From Mesorhizobium sp. LHD-90 (GTDB lineage Bacteria > Pseudomonadota > Alphaproteobacteria > Rhizobiales > Rhizobiaceae), in NCBI RefSeq assembly GCF_030929505.1, contig NZ_JAVFVV010000006.1:124001-188000 (forward strand): 64,000 nt of DNA, written 5' to 3'. Below, piece after piece: positions 37,208 to 46,617 of the stretch. Position 1 is the first letter of the stretch; each line of letters begins with the position of its first letter. A program made the translations under genes and the position numbers. The notes below the pieces were generated by a model, which saw nothing but the letters and a program-made list of their open reading frames with translations, did not search any database and was not told the origin of the DNA.

Positions 37208-38158
37208 GTGAACACGCGACCGAACCTCGTTCAACTTCTGGCCCGGCAGGCAGGCCGTGCCGGCCTGTTGCTGTTGGCCGCAGGCGTCGTCGTCATCCTC
37301 CTGCGGCCGACTGATGCAGCCTGGTGGGCGGCGCGGGTCCTGGGCCTGGCGGCGCTGCTGACCATGGCCGCGGCGCTGGCGCTGCGTCCGACGCCCGATC
37401 GTCCGCGCCGGCACAACCTGCTTGGCTGGGCGGCGCTTGCGGCCTTGCTCGGTCATATCGGCGTGGTCGCCGGGCTGCAGCCGGTGTTCTGGCGCTGGCT
37501 GACCTGGGCGGTCCCGGTCGAGATCGTCACCGGCTTCCTGGCCGTGGCCGCCTTTGCCGCCGCGTTAGCGGCACAGCGCCCCGGCCGGCTGCGGGACCGG
37601 CTCGGGCCGATCCTCGGCCATCGCGTCCACCGCTTTGCCGGCTATGTTCTGGCGGCGGCCGCCGCCGCGCATATCGCCCTGGTTGCCGGCATCAGCGTCG
37701 TCGCGGTCGTCGTCATCCTCGCCGGTCTGGCCTTCCTTGTGGTCGAAGGGATCTTTCGCGAGCGGCATGGCGTGGCGCTCGCGGCGACCCTGGCGCTGTT
37801 GACGACAGCCGTCGCAGCGCTCTCAATCGCTCCGCTGGCGGGGCCGCGACTGGAAGCCCTGAGGCGTTCCCCCGTCGACCACGCGAACTTCCTGCATTCC
37901 GATCATCCGGGGCTTGCCTGCGCCGGCTGCCATCACAACTTCACCGACCAGACAGGCAACGAGAACTGCCTGACGTGCCACAAGCGCATCTCGACCATCG
38001 AAGCGATGCGCATCGACCGCATGTTCCACGCTTTCTGCGGCGAATGCCACCGAGCCGACAAGCACGCCGGCAAGGAGTTCGGGCCCATCGACGATTGCAA
38101 CGGCTGCCACGCAAAGCAAGCTGAAGGCGAGAAGGATGCGAGACGCGCCGCGCAGTAA
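37208..38158 (+). CDS. membrane protein with C-terminal tetrahaem cytochrome c domain
   Basis: 316 residues. The first 225 form about six membrane helices, with His residues (RVHRFAGYVLAAAAAAHIAL) that could ligate haem b. The C-terminal 90 residues carry four haem c motifs: CAGCHH, CLTCHK, CGECHR and CNGCHA, like a class III/NapC-type tetrahaem module. GTG start at 37208; the ribosome site is weak. Divergent from the AraC gene. It may pass electrons between the membrane and the amine dehydrogenase cytochromes, by context only. Confidence 0.8.
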   Translation: MNTRPNLVQLLARQAGRAGLLLLAAGVVVILLRPTDAAWWAARVLGLAALLTMAAALALRPTPDRPRRHNLLGWAALAALLGHIGVVAGLQPVFWRWLTWAVPVEIVTGFLAVAAFAAALAAQRPGRLRDRLGPILGHRVHRFAGYVLAAAAAAHIALVAGISVVAVVVILAGLAFLVVEGIFRERHGVALAATLALLTTAVAALSIAPLAGPRLEALRRSPVDHANFLHSDHPGLACAGCHHNFTDQTGNENCLTCHKRISTIEAMRIDRMFHAFCGECHRADKHAGKEFGPIDDCNGCHAKQAEGEKDARRAAQ

Positions 38159-38304
38159 GGCGCAGGAACGATAGAACGACCGAATTCTCTGAAAAACCTT
38201 GCCGAACCGACGGGCCCTAACGGAGAACGCCAACACCACCACTGCCGTGCACCCGTCCGCCGTGGCGGCCGGCAGAAATGGCTATGCGATCCCGGTCGGC
38301 AGGA

Positions 38305-38616
38305 CTATCGCCGCGACAGCAACCCGGCGAGCAGGCCGAGGACCGCCAGGCCGATCACCGCGGTGGTCAGGGGGTGGTCGGTGGCGGCGCGCTTGACCAC
38401 GCGCGACTGCTTCTGGATCACCGGCAGGGCGTCGCCGACGCGGGCGGCGATCTCGTCGTAGAAATCCGACGCCATGTCGCGCGAGCCGTCATAGGCGGAC
38501 GCGCCGCGTTTTCCCAGCGCCTTGCGCAGCGACTTCACCTCCTTTTGCAGCCGCGCCACCTGGTCTTCCAGTTCTTCGGTCACGTCGTCGCGGAATCTTG
38601 AGAAGGTGGAAGCCAT
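38305..38616 (-). CDS. ElaB/YqjD/DUF883-like membrane-anchored protein
   Basis: A 103-residue protein with an N-terminal coiled coil (DDVTEELEDQVARLQKEVKSL) and a C-terminal single membrane anchor ending GLLAGLLSRR, preceded by DHPLTTAV, the DUF883 layout seen in ribosome- or membrane-associated stress proteins. The ATG at 38616 has AAGGAC upstream. Follows cobT on the same strand but is probably unrelated to B12. Confidence 0.75.
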   Translation of the reverse strand: MASTFSRFRDDVTEELEDQVARLQKEVKSLRKALGKRGASAYDGSRDMASDFYDEIAARVGDALPVIQKQSRVVKRAATDHPLTTAVIGLAVLGLLAGLLSRR

Positions 38617-38688
38617 CGGAATGTCCTTGCGCAAAGTGGGGAAACCGTTCGCCAAACGCCAAAACCGCGGGATGGTTCCCCGACAGCG

Positions 38689-39711
38689 CTACGCAGGCCC
38701 TTCATCCTTGCCCGAGACGCCGGCGTCGGCAAAGCTCGCCATGCCGGTGTGGCAGGCCAGGGCCGAGCGCAGGACGTTGACCGCCAGGCAGGCGCCGGAG
38801 GCCTCGCCCAGCCGCATGCCGAGATCGAACAGCGGCTTCAGATTCATCGCCGCCAGCAGGCCGCGATGCCCGGCCTCGGCGGAGACATGCGCGGCGAGCG
38901 CATGGTCCAGCCCATGTGCGTGCAGCCGCATCATCGGCGCCACCGCGGCCGTGCAGACAAACCCGTCGAGCAGCACCGGCACGCCCTTGTGCCGCGCGGC
39001 AAGCGTCGCACCGAGGATCGCCGCCAGTTCGCGCCCGCCGACCGCCGCCGCCGCCTTCAGCGGATCATGCAGCACCTCGCCATGCAGCTTCAGCGCCACT
39101 TCGATGGCCGCCGTCTTTCGTGCCAGCCCCGCATCGTCGACGCCGGTGCCGCGCCCGACCCATTGCTCGACGCCGCCGAACAAGGCGGACGCGATCGCCG
39201 CCGCGGCTGTGGTGTTGCCGATGCCCATCTCGCCCAGGCACAAAAGATCGGTGCCGTCCTCGACCGTCTCGTAGCCGCGCGCCACCGCCGCCAGGAAGTC
39301 CTGCTCGTCCATGGCGGGCGCGAGCGTGAAGTCGGCGGTCGGCCGCTCGATCCGCAGCGGCACCACGTCGAGTTCCGCCCCGGCGGCTTTCGCCAACTGG
39401 TTGATGGCGGCGCCGCCGGCGGCGAAATTGGCCACCATCTGCGCCGTCACCTCCGGCGGAAAGGCGGATACGCCCTGCGCGGTCACGCCATGCGAGCCGG
39501 CGAAGACCACCACCTTCACCTTGTCGAGTTTCGGCACCTCGCGGCCCTGCCAGCGTGCGAGCCAGGCGACCAGAGTCTCCAGCCGCCCCAGGCTGCCCTG
39601 CGGTTTGGTCAATGTGTCCTGGCGGCGCGCGACCGCCTCGGCGGCGGCGGCATCGCCGGCCGGAAGATCCTGGCAGGCGACGCGCAGGGCGTCGATGGAT
39701 ACGAAGTTCAT
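38689..39711 (-). CDS. cobT: nicotinate-nucleotide--dimethylbenzimidazole phosphoribosyltransferase
   Basis: Makes alpha-ribazole phosphate for the lower ligand of cobalamin. 340 residues. Visible motifs: TKPQGSLGRLETLVAWLARWQ, VFAGSHGVTAQGVSAFP, LGEMGIGNTTAAAAIASAL and the GHRGLLAAMNLKPLFDLGMRLGE segment with the catalytic Glu. Corresponds to CobU in Paracoccus/Pseudomonas nomenclature. Last cob gene of the cobA-cobB-cobS-cobT run. Confidence 0.95.
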   Translation of the reverse strand: MNFVSIDALRVACQDLPAGDAAAAEAVARRQDTLTKPQGSLGRLETLVAWLARWQGREVPKLDKVKVVVFAGSHGVTAQGVSAFPPEVTAQMVANFAAGGAAINQLAKAAGAELDVVPLRIERPTADFTLAPAMDEQDFLAAVARGYETVEDGTDLLCLGEMGIGNTTAAAAIASALFGGVEQWVGRGTGVDDAGLARKTAAIEVALKLHGEVLHDPLKAAAAVGGRELAAILGATLAARHKGVPVLLDGFVCTAAVAPMMRLHAHGLDHALAAHVSAEAGHRGLLAAMNLKPLFDLGMRLGEASGACLAVNVLRSALACHTGMASFADAGVSGKDEGPA

Positions 39712-39727
39712 GCAAGGGCTCCGTTCA

Positions 39728-40531
39728 TCAGAATACAGCGGATGCGATCAGCAGGATGAGGATTTCGGCTGCCTGCTGCAGGGCGCCGAGCGTGTCGCCG
39801 GTCTGGCCGCCGATCTTGTTCAGGCAGAGCGCTCGGAAGGCGAAAAACGTGGCCGCGAGCAGCACGGCGGTCACTAGCGCCGCGGCGAAGCCGAGCACCA
39901 GCAGCGACAGGAAACCCAGCATCAGCGCCGCACCGGCCACCGCCGGCTCGACATCTCCCGCGCCGGCCGCAAGGCCGTCCTGCCGCGCCGGCGGCACGAG
40001 GCGAATGAAGGCCGGCAGCAGCGCGCGCGAGCCGCCATGCGCGGCGAACAGGGCAAAAAACACAGCGCCCGATGCGGGAGCGGCCGCGTCGGGTGCGGCT
40101 CCCGCGTCCGCCGCCCCACTTGCCGCGATGGCCGCCAGAGCGCTCCAGCGCAGCAGCATCGACAGGCCGAGCGCCGAGGCACCGAACGCGCCGATGCGGC
40201 TGTCGCGCATGATGTCCAGTATGCGTTCGCGATTCCGCCCGCCGCCGAAACCGTCGGCGGTGTCGGACAACCCGTCCTCGTGCAGGCAGCCGGTGGCGAG
40301 CATGGTGACGGCCAGCGCCAGCGCCGCCGCCGGTCCCGGCGGCACGCCGAGGCCGCCTGCGGTCCAGAACGCCAGGCCGCCGATCAGCGCCACGACCCAT
40401 CCGGCGATGGGCGCGGCCCAGATGGCCTCGGAAAGCTTTCTGTCTTCGAGCCGTACGTCCGGCAGCGGCAGCCGCGTGAAGAACAGGATGCAGAAGCCGA
40501 CGTCGCGGACGATGTTCCTGGCGCTCGTCAT
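39728..40531 (-). CDS. cobS: adenosylcobinamide-GDP ribazoletransferase (cobalamin synthase)
   Basis: Membrane enzyme joining adenosylcobinamide-GDP and alpha-ribazole; CobV in Paracoccus/Pseudomonas nomenclature. 267 residues with the family signature GCLHEDGLSDTADGFGGG followed by ILDIMRDSRIGAFG, and several membrane helices. ATG 40531 is the first start after cobB. A long Ala-rich loop (GAADAGAAPDAAAPASG) sits mid-protein. Confidence 0.93.
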   Translation of the reverse strand: MTSARNIVRDVGFCILFFTRLPLPDVRLEDRKLSEAIWAAPIAGWVVALIGGLAFWTAGGLGVPPGPAAALALAVTMLATGCLHEDGLSDTADGFGGGRNRERILDIMRDSRIGAFGASALGLSMLLRWSALAAIAASGAADAGAAPDAAAPASGAVFFALFAAHGGSRALLPAFIRLVPPARQDGLAAGAGDVEPAVAGAALMLGFLSLLVLGFAAALVTAVLLAATFFAFRALCLNKIGGQTGDTLGALQQAAEILILLIASAVF

Positions 40532-40568
40532 GCCGAGCTGCCCGCCAGGCTGTTGCGAGGAGCGCCCA

Positions 40569-42089
40569 CTAGCCCGCCCTCGCGATCGCATGGAAAAACG
40601 TGCCGCTGACCAGCCCGCGTCGGCCGCCGAAGGCGCCCAGCGGAGCACCTTGCCCGTCGGCGATGTTCGCGAGCGGCGCGTCCGGGCCGGCAGCGGTCAG
40701 CGAGGCATAGTGGAACTCGTGGCCGCGCACGGTGTCTCCCGCCTTGCCGATCGGGCAATCCGCAAGCAGCGTCGCCTGCCGGTAGCCGAGGTTCATCTTG
40801 CGTTTTGCAAAACTCGTCGAATGCCCGAGCAGACCGAGCATAGTGTGGGTCACGCCGTCGGCGTCCTCCAGTTTTTCCCCCAGCACCATGAAGCCGCCGC
40901 ACTCGCCATGCACGGGCCGGGTTTCGGCGAACCGCCGCATGCCGTCGATGAAATTCCTGGCCGCCGCCAGTTTTCCGGCATGCAGTTCCGGATAGCCGCC
41001 CGGCAGCCAGCAGACATCGCAGGTTTCGTTGGGCGCCTCGTCGGCCAGCGGGGAGAACGGGATTAACTCGGCCCCTATAGCTTGCCACTGGGCGACGAGA
41101 TGGGGGTAGAGGAAGGTGAACGCCGCATCCTTCGCCAGCGCGATGCGCTGGCCGGGGGGAGGGAGGGCGATGGCAGGGTCTTTTGTGGAGTGATGCTCGC
41201 CGTGGTCGGCCGTCTCCCCCTCACCCGCCCTCCGCTTCGCTCGGACGACCTCTCCCCGCTGGGGAGAGGAGGTCGTCGGCGTTGCTGCCTCGTTTTTCAA
41301 CACTGAAAGGCGGGAGCCATCGGCGGCGAAACTCCTGTCCCCAGCGGGGAGAGGGTGGCCGAGCGAAGCGGAGGGCGGGTGAGGGGGCATCGATGCGTCG
41401 ATCTCTCGAGCTATCCCCACAATCCGGTCGATGTCCAGCGAGCGCTCCATCACGTCCGCCAGCCGCTCGATATGCGCGTCGAGGTCGGCATGTTCGCTGG
41501 CCTGCACCAGGCCGAGATGGCGCTCCGGCAGCGTCATCGAGGCGTCGCGCATCACGCAGCCGACCACGGGCAGGCCGACCGCCTCGATCGCTTCACCCGC
41601 CAGCTTCCGATGCCGTTCGCTGCCGACGCGATTGAGCACCACGCCGGCAATCCGCACCGCCGGGTCGTAGGCGACAAAACCTTTGGCGACCGCGGCGGCG
41701 GTCTGCGACTGCCCGGACACGTCGAGCACCAGCAGCACCGGCAGGCCGAAACGCCGCGCCAGATCACCGGCCGAACCTGAGCGGCCATCCGCCGAGACGA
41801 TGCCGTCGAACAGGCCCATGGCGCTTTCGATCACCAGGATGTCGGCGCTCTCCGCTGCCTCGCCCAGCAGCCGGCCGATGAGGGCAGGGGGCATTGCCCA
41901 GGAATCGAGATTGACGCCGGCCTGTCCGGTTGCCGCCTCGTGGAAGGCGGGGTCGATATAGTCCGGTCCCGACTTCGCCCCGCGCGCCGAAAGCCCGCGC
42001 CGCGTCAGCGCACGCAACAGGCCGATGGTGACGCTGGTCTTACCCGACCCCGAGCGCGGCGCGCCGATGATGATGCCGCGAGCGCTCAC
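40569..42089 (-). CDS. cobB: hydrogenobyrinic acid a,c-diamide synthase with an in-frame repeat insert
   Basis: ATP- and glutamine-dependent amidation of the corrin ring. 506 residues from GTG 42089, which overlaps the cobA stop. The N-terminal synthetase domain has the P-loop APRSGSGKTSVTIGL and GPDYIDPAFHEAATG; the C-terminal amidotransferase has HGECGGFMVLGE with its Cys nucleophile and RGHEFHYASL. Residues about 235-291 come from an inverted-repeat element (41216-41387) placed in the linker between the two domains; without it the length would be near the normal 435-450. Confidence 0.93.
   Translation of the reverse strand: MSARGIIIGAPRSGSGKTSVTIGLLRALTRRGLSARGAKSGPDYIDPAFHEAATGQAGVNLDSWAMPPALIGRLLGEAAESADILVIESAMGLFDGIVSADGRSGSAGDLARRFGLPVLLVLDVSGQSQTAAAVAKGFVAYDPAVRIAGVVLNRVGSERHRKLAGEAIEAVGLPVVGCVMRDASMTLPERHLGLVQASEHADLDAHIERLADVMERSLDIDRIVGIAREIDASMPPHPPSASLGHPLPAGDRSFAADGSRLSVLKNEAATPTTSSPQRGEVVRAKRRAGEGETADHGEHHSTKDPAIALPPPGQRIALAKDAAFTFLYPHLVAQWQAIGAELIPFSPLADEAPNETCDVCWLPGGYPELHAGKLAAARNFIDGMRRFAETRPVHGECGGFMVLGEKLEDADGVTHTMLGLLGHSTSFAKRKMNLGYRQATLLADCPIGKAGDTVRGHEFHYASLTAAGPDAPLANIADGQGAPLGAFGGRRGLVSGTFFHAIARAG
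41216..41387. repeat. palindromic repeat element inside cobB
   Basis: Arms of 49 bases (41216-41264 and 41339-41387) are inverted copies with a few mismatches; the end reads CCCCCTCACCCGCCCTCCGC. Each arm includes a smaller hairpin CTCCCCGCTGGGGAG. The element is open in the cobB frame and adds about 57 residues. Confidence 0.9.
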
Positions 42090-42865
42090 CCCCGTAACTC
42101 CGCCCGCATTTTTACGATCCCGCCGATGACGATCAGCGCCGGCGCGGCGACGCCTGCCTTCGCCGCCTCGTCGGCCAGCGTGCCCAGCGTCGCCACCACG
42201 ACACGTTCGCGCGGCGTGGTCGCGTGCTCGATCACGGCGGCCGGCGTGTCCGCCGGCAGCCCACCGGCGACAAGCGCGGGCGCGATCAGCGGCAGGTTTT
42301 TCAGTCCCATATAGACGACGATCGGCTGGCCGGTTTTTGCGAGCGCCGCCCAGTCGAGGTCCTCGTCGGTGCCCGCCGCGTGGCCGGTCGCCAGCACCAC
42401 GGCCTTGTTGATGCCGCGCATCGTGGCGGGAATGAATGCGCCGGCGAGCCCCGCCAGCGCCGAGGTGATGCCCGGCAGCACGCGGAACGGAATGCCGGCT
42501 TTCTTGAGCGCCAGCGCTTCCTCGCCGCCGCGCCCGAACATGTAGGGGTCGCCGCCCTTCAGGCGCAGCACGCGTTTGCCCTCGCGCGCCAGCGCGATCA
42601 GCCGCCGGGTGATGTCCTCCTGCTCGGTGGAAGGTTTTCCGCCGCGTTTTCCCGCGAAATGCCGCTCTGCCTTGCCGGCAATGGCCAGCACCGCCTCCGA
42701 CACCAGTGCGTCGTAAACGATGCAATCCGCCTCAGCCAGCGCCGAAAGCACGTCGAGCGTCAGGCAGCCGGGGTTGCCCGGCCCGGCGCCGGCCAGCCAG
42801 ACATGGCCCGGCTGGAAAGCGGGCGGGTGAAAATCAAGGCGGGCGATGGCGTCGGCGAGGCTCAT
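42086..42865 (-). CDS. cobA: uroporphyrinogen-III C-methyltransferase
   Basis: SAM-dependent methylation of uroporphyrinogen III at C2 and C7 to precorrin-2, the branch point into B12. 259 residues, full length. Motifs: VWLAGAGPGNPGCLTL at the N-terminus, VYDALVS, RLKGGDPYMFGRGGEEALAL, PGITSALAG and VYMGLKNL. Overlaps cobB by 4 bases and is divergent from cbiD with 50 bases between the starts. Confidence 0.95.
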   Translation of the reverse strand: MSLADAIARLDFHPPAFQPGHVWLAGAGPGNPGCLTLDVLSALAEADCIVYDALVSEAVLAIAGKAERHFAGKRGGKPSTEQEDITRRLIALAREGKRVLRLKGGDPYMFGRGGEEALALKKAGIPFRVLPGITSALAGLAGAFIPATMRGINKAVVLATGHAAGTDEDLDWAALAKTGQPIVVYMGLKNLPLIAPALVAGGLPADTPAAVIEHATTPRERVVVATLGTLADEAAKAGVAAPALIVIGGIVKMRAELRG

Positions 42866-42915
42866 GGACGTCGCTTTGGACGATGACGCCCGCTCTTCGC
42901 AAGCCTATAGACGAC

Positions 42916-44013
42916 ATGATGGAGACAGAAGAGCGACCGCTGAAGCGCGGCTGGACCACTGGCGCCTGCGCCGCCGCCGCGGCCAAGGCTGCCTGCGCGG
43001 CGCTGCTGACCGGCGAATTTCCGGACCCGGTGGAGATCGGACTGCCCGGCGGACAGCGCGTCGCCTTCGCGCTCGCCGTCAACGAGACCGGCGACCGAGA
43101 AGCCACGGCCGGCATCGTCAAGGACGCGGGCGACGATCCGGACGTCACTCATGGCGCGCTGGTGAAAGCCACGGTTCGGCCGGGTGCTGCGGGCTCTGGC
43201 GTCACCTTCCGCCGCGGCGAGGGCGTTGGCCTTGTCACCAGGCCGGGCCTGCCGGTGGCGGTCGGCGAGCCGGCGATCAATCCGGTGCCGCGAAAGATGA
43301 TCGCGGAGTCGGTGCGCGAGGCAGCCGGCGAGGCCGCCGACATCGAGGTGGAGATTTCCGTGCCCGACGGCGCGGCGCTGGCACCAAGGACGCTCAATCC
43401 GCGCCTCGGCATTCTGCACGGCATCTCGATCCTTGGTACGACCGGGGTCGTCATTCCCTATTCGTGCTCGGCCTGGATCCATTCCATCCATCGCGGCATC
43501 GATGTCGCTCGCGCCATGGGGCTGACCCACGTCGCCGGTTCCACCGGCAATTCCTCCGAGGCGGCAGTGCAGAAGTTCCACGGTTTGCACGAGGTGGCGC
43601 TGATCGACATGGGCGATTTCGTCGGCGGCATGCTGAAATATGTGCGGGCCCATCCCGTGCCGCGCGTCACCATCGCCGGCGGCGTCGCCAAGATGACCAA
43701 ACTGGCGCAGGGCATGTTCGATGTGCACTCCAAGCGCGGCGCGGCCGATCTCGACGCGCTGGCGGCGCTGGTGGTGCAGGTCGGCGGATCGGTGGAACTG
43801 GCCGAAGCGGTGAAGGGCGCCAACACCGTGGCGGAAGCGTTTTCCATGGCGCGGGCGGCAGGCGCGCCCATTGGCGACGCCGTGGCCGAGGCCGCCTGGC
43901 GCACCGCCGCGCCGGCTTTGCGAGGGGCGGACGTCGAACTGGAGATTCTCGTATTCGATCGGGAAGGCGGTTTGCAGGGGAGGAAGGGGTTTATGTCGGT
44001 GAGGGAGGGATAG
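42916..44013 (+). CDS. cbiD: cobalt-precorrin-5B C1-methyltransferase CbiD
   Basis: Methylates C1 of the corrin ring. 365 residues from ATG 42916 (42919 and 42883 are also possible). Family marks: LKRGWTTGACAAAAAKAA, INPVPRKMI, GISILGTTGVVIPYSCSAWI and LIDMGDFVGGMLKY. CbiD stands in for CobF, which is absent here. It lies on the plus strand inside an otherwise minus-strand pathway cluster. Confidence 0.94.
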   Translation: MMETEERPLKRGWTTGACAAAAAKAACAALLTGEFPDPVEIGLPGGQRVAFALAVNETGDREATAGIVKDAGDDPDVTHGALVKATVRPGAAGSGVTFRRGEGVGLVTRPGLPVAVGEPAINPVPRKMIAESVREAAGEAADIEVEISVPDGAALAPRTLNPRLGILHGISILGTTGVVIPYSCSAWIHSIHRGIDVARAMGLTHVAGSTGNSSEAAVQKFHGLHEVALIDMGDFVGGMLKYVRAHPVPRVTIAGGVAKMTKLAQGMFDVHSKRGAADLDALAALVVQVGGSVELAEAVKGANTVAEAFSMARAAGAPIGDAVAEAAWRTAAPALRGADVELEILVFDREGGLQGRKGFMSVREG

Positions 44014-44030
44014 GCGGGTAACTTGGCATT

Positions 44031-44201
44031 CTACGTTGCCCCCCTCTGTCCTGCCGGACATCTCCCCCACGAGGGGGGAGATTGGCAGCTTCGGCTTCTC
44101 CGCTCGTTCTGCAACCTTGGCGATTGGCGAAACCAGTGCGGCCGATTCAATCTCCCCCCTTGTGGGGGAGATGTCCGGCAGGACAGAGGGGGGCAACGTA
44201 G
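44031..44201. repeat. palindromic repeat element between cbiD and cobM
   Basis: Arms of about 49 bases (from 44031 and to 44201) are near-perfect inverted copies; the outer end is CTACGTTGCCCCCCTCTGTC. It is the same family as the element inside cobG. Lying between convergent genes, it could end transcription in both directions. Confidence 0.9.
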
Positions 44202-44243
44202 AGCGCCTTCGAGCCCGTCGGCGTCGGGCTGGAGGAGAAATCA

Positions 44244-45002
44244 TCACTCCCGCCCCCTGAACCGCCGCTGGTACGTCGGATCGTAAAGCGAGCTCTCGCG
44301 GAACTCCCCGATACCCAGCGAGCGCCCGACAAAGATCACCGCCGTCCGTTCGATCGGCTCCGCCGCCAGCAGCCCGGAAATGGTGGACAGCGTGCCGCGA
44401 AGGATGCGCTCGTCCGGTCGCGAGGCATGAAAGACGATCGCCACCGGGCAGTCGGCCCCGTAGAGCGGCGACAACTCCTCGACGATCTTTTCCAGCGCAT
44501 GGATGGCGAGGTGGATTGCCAGTGTCGCTCCGGTCGCGCCGAAGGCGGCCAGCGTCTCTTTCGGCGGCATCTTCGAGGCACGGCCGGAAACCCGCGTCAG
44601 CACCAGGCTCTGCGCCACTTCCGGGATCGTCAGTTCGCGTCTGAGGCTGGCGGCCGCGGCGGCGAAGGACGGCACGCCGGGCGTCAGCGTATAATCGATG
44701 CCGTGCTTCTCCAGCCGCCGGATCTGCTCGGCCACCGCGCTCCACACCGAAAGGTCGCCGGAATGCAGCCGCGCCACGTCCTGGCCGGCGACATGGGCGG
44801 CGACATATTCCTGTTCGATCTCGTCCAGCGACATCGGCGCGGTGTCGACCATCCTTGCGCCCGGCGGGCACCAGTCGAGCATTTCCTTCGCCACGATCGA
44901 ACCGGCATAGAGGCAGACGGGGCAGCGGGCGATCAGGTCGCGGCCGCGCACGGTGATCAGGTCCGCCGCGCCGGGGCCGGCGCCGATGAAATGCACCGTC
45001 AT
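44244..45002 (-). CDS. cobM: precorrin-4 C11-methyltransferase
   Basis: SAM-dependent methyltransferase adding a methyl at C11. 252 residues, with the tetrapyrrole methylase pattern [20 protein letters not shown] at the start, [35 protein letters not shown] and [16 protein letters not shown]. Overlaps the cobE stop by 4 bases. Confidence 0.95.
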   Translation of the reverse strand: MTVHFIGAGPGAADLITVRGRDLIARCPVCLYAGSIVAKEMLDWCPPGARMVDTAPMSLDEIEQEYVAAHVAGQDVARLHSGDLSVWSAVAEQIRRLEKHGIDYTLTPGVPSFAAAAASLRRELTIPEVAQSLVLTRVSGRASKMPPKETLAAFGATGATLAIHLAIHALEKIVEELSPLYGADCPVAIVFHASRPDERILRGTLSTISGLLAAEPIERTAVIFVGRSLGIGEFRESSLYDPTYQRRFRGRE

Positions 45003-45385
45003 GGCAAAACTCCGTCGCTCGCCAGCGCGCAGGTGACCGGCCCGACGGCGACGCGCGGTCCGAGCAGTTTTCCCCTTGGCCCGAGGGCGGCGAGCGCCGC
45101 CGCTTCGGAAGCCGACGGCGCGCCGGTCGCTTGCAGCGACCGGTCGGAGCGGGACAACGTCCGTTCGCCGGCATTTTGCAGTTCCGCCCGGCCGATGACC
45201 AGCACGATCAACCCCAGCGTGTTTGCCGCCTTGTGGATCGCCGGCTCGTCGGTCTTCTGTTCCGGCACCGCCAGCGCTTCCAGGTCGCCGGCCTCGGCGC
45301 CATGCGCGGCAAGCGCGGCGCGGATCGCGACCAGCACCTCCACCTCGCTCACGCCTGTCCGGCAGCCCAGCCCGGCGACAATCAT
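44999..45385 (-). CDS. cobE: cobalamin biosynthesis protein CobE
   Basis: A 128-residue protein equal to the C-terminal domain of CbiG, needed for B12 synthesis in aerobic bacteria; it binds pathway intermediates but its exact step is debated. Visible: [20 protein letters not shown] at the N-terminus, [16 protein letters not shown] in the middle, and [17 protein letters not shown] at the end. ATG 45385 overlaps the cobL stop and has GGAAAAA upstream; an in-frame ATG at 45403 would add 6 residues. Confidence 0.9.
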   Translation of the reverse strand: MIVAGLGCRTGVSEVEVLVAIRAALAAHGAEAGDLEALAVPEQKTDEPAIHKAANTLGLIVLVIGRAELQNAGERTLSRSDRSLQATGAPSASEAAALAALGPRGKLLGPRVAVGPVTCALASDGVLP

Positions 45386-46617
45386 GGTTTTTTCCAGATC
45401 CATTGGGTGACCGGCATGGCCGGCCGCCAGCCCCGCATGGAGCCGACGGGTGCCGCCCGCGACACGGCCAGCCGGATCAGCTCGCCGCCCAGCACCGCAT
45501 GCTGGGCGATCAGCACCGCCTCCATCTCCAGCGTCACCGCATTGGCGACCAGCCGCCCGCCCGGCTTGAGTGCTGCCACCGCCGCCTCCATCACACCGGC
45601 CTCGCTGCCGCCGCCGCCGACAAAAATCGCGTCCGGGGTGGGCAGTCCTTCGAGGGCGTCAGGGGCCGATCCGTGGACGATCTTCAGGCCCGGCACACCG
45701 AGCGCCTGCACGTTGCGGCCGATGCGCGCCGCCCGTTCCGGGTCGGCCTCGATGGCGATCGCCTTGAGCGAAAAATGACGCAGCATCCACTCGATCGAAA
45801 TCGATCCGGAGCCGGCGCCGATGTCCCAAAGCAGTTCGCCCCGCAGCGGCGCGAGGGACGACAATGTGAGCGCGCGAATTTCGCGTTTGGTCAATTGTCC
45901 GTCGTGCTCGAAGAGGTCGTCGACCTGGCCTGAAGCCAGGGAAATGAAGCTCGTGGCGGCCGTCGAGGCGACCTCTACGGCCAACACATTGAGCGGATTG
46001 AATCTTTCGGACTTCACGCTGTCCGCGCGCAGCGTCGTGAGCCGCTCGTCCGGTCCGCCGAGCGCTTCGAGGACGGTCAGCCGCGACAACCCAAAACCCA
46101 ATTCCGTCAGATAGTTGGCAATCTTTCCGGGTGCGTCGGCATCGGATGTCAGCGCAAGGATGCGGGCGCCGGGATGCAGCAGCAGCCGGAGCAGCGAGAT
46201 CGCCTTGCCGTGCAGCGAGACGGTCTCGATTTCCGGGAGCGCCCAGCCGAGCTGGCTTGCGGCCAGCGAAAAGGCGGAAGCCGCTGGAATTACGCGCATT
46301 TCGTCCGCCGGCACATGCCGCGCCAGTGTCGTGCCGACACCGTGCAGGAACGGGTCGCCGGACGCCAGTACGCATACTTTCCGGCCCCGCAAGGCCAGTA
46401 TTGCGCGCATTTCCGAATCGAAGGGTGACGGCCAAGGCTTTGATTCACCTTTGATTTCCGTCTCGGCCAGCGCCAGGTGCCGCTTGCCGCCGAACACGAT
46501 GTCAGCCTCGGCGATCCGCCTCCGGGCTTCCGCGCCGAGCCCGTCAAGTCCGTCTTCGCCGATGCCGATAATGGATAGCCATCGTCCCGCCGCCATGTTT
46601 TGATCAGCAGTCATCAT
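45382..46617 (-). CDS. cobL: precorrin-6Y C5,15-methyltransferase (decarboxylating)
   Basis: Bifunctional enzyme that methylates C5 and C15 and decarboxylates the C12 acetate. About 411 residues. The N-terminal CbiE-like domain has [15 protein letters not shown] and [15 protein letters not shown]; the C-terminal CbiT-like domain has [18 protein letters not shown] and DAIFVGGGG. Starts are possible at 46617, 46614 and 46596; the first two overlap the start codon of divergent cobK. No promoter space exists between the genes. Confidence 0.92.
   Translation of the reverse strand: MMTADQNMAAGRWLSIIGIGEDGLDGLGAEARRRIAEADIVFGGKRHLALAETEIKGESKPWPSPFDSEMRAILALRGRKVCVLASGDPFLHGVGTTLARHVPADEMRVIPAASAFSLAASQLGWALPEIETVSLHGKAISLLRLLLHPGARILALTSDADAPGKIANYLTELGFGLSRLTVLEALGGPDERLTTLRADSVKSERFNPLNVLAVEVASTAATSFISLASGQVDDLFEHDGQLTKREIRALTLSSLAPLRGELLWDIGAGSGSISIEWMLRHFSLKAIAIEADPERAARIGRNVQALGVPGLKIVHGSAPDALEGLPTPDAIFVGGGGSEAGVMEAAVAALKPGGRLVANAVTLEMEAVLIAQHAVLGGELIRLAVSRAAPVGSMRGWRPAMPVTQWIWKKP

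Noticed and set aside
42883-42915. Earlier start for CbiD at 42883
   Set aside because: It adds 11 residues not typical of the family and has no better ribosome site; kept only as an alternative.
44023-44286. Small frames in the repeat between cbiD and cobM (reading PPSVLPDISPTRGEI and similar)
   Set aside because: Such peptides arise wherever this palindromic family occurs; without a host gene around it there is no reason to call a protein.
42862-45174. A 770-codon minus-strand frame across cbiD and cobM
   Set aside because: Its product has no motifs and overlaps cbiD antisense and cobM in another frame; it stays open only because of GC bias and the palindromic element.
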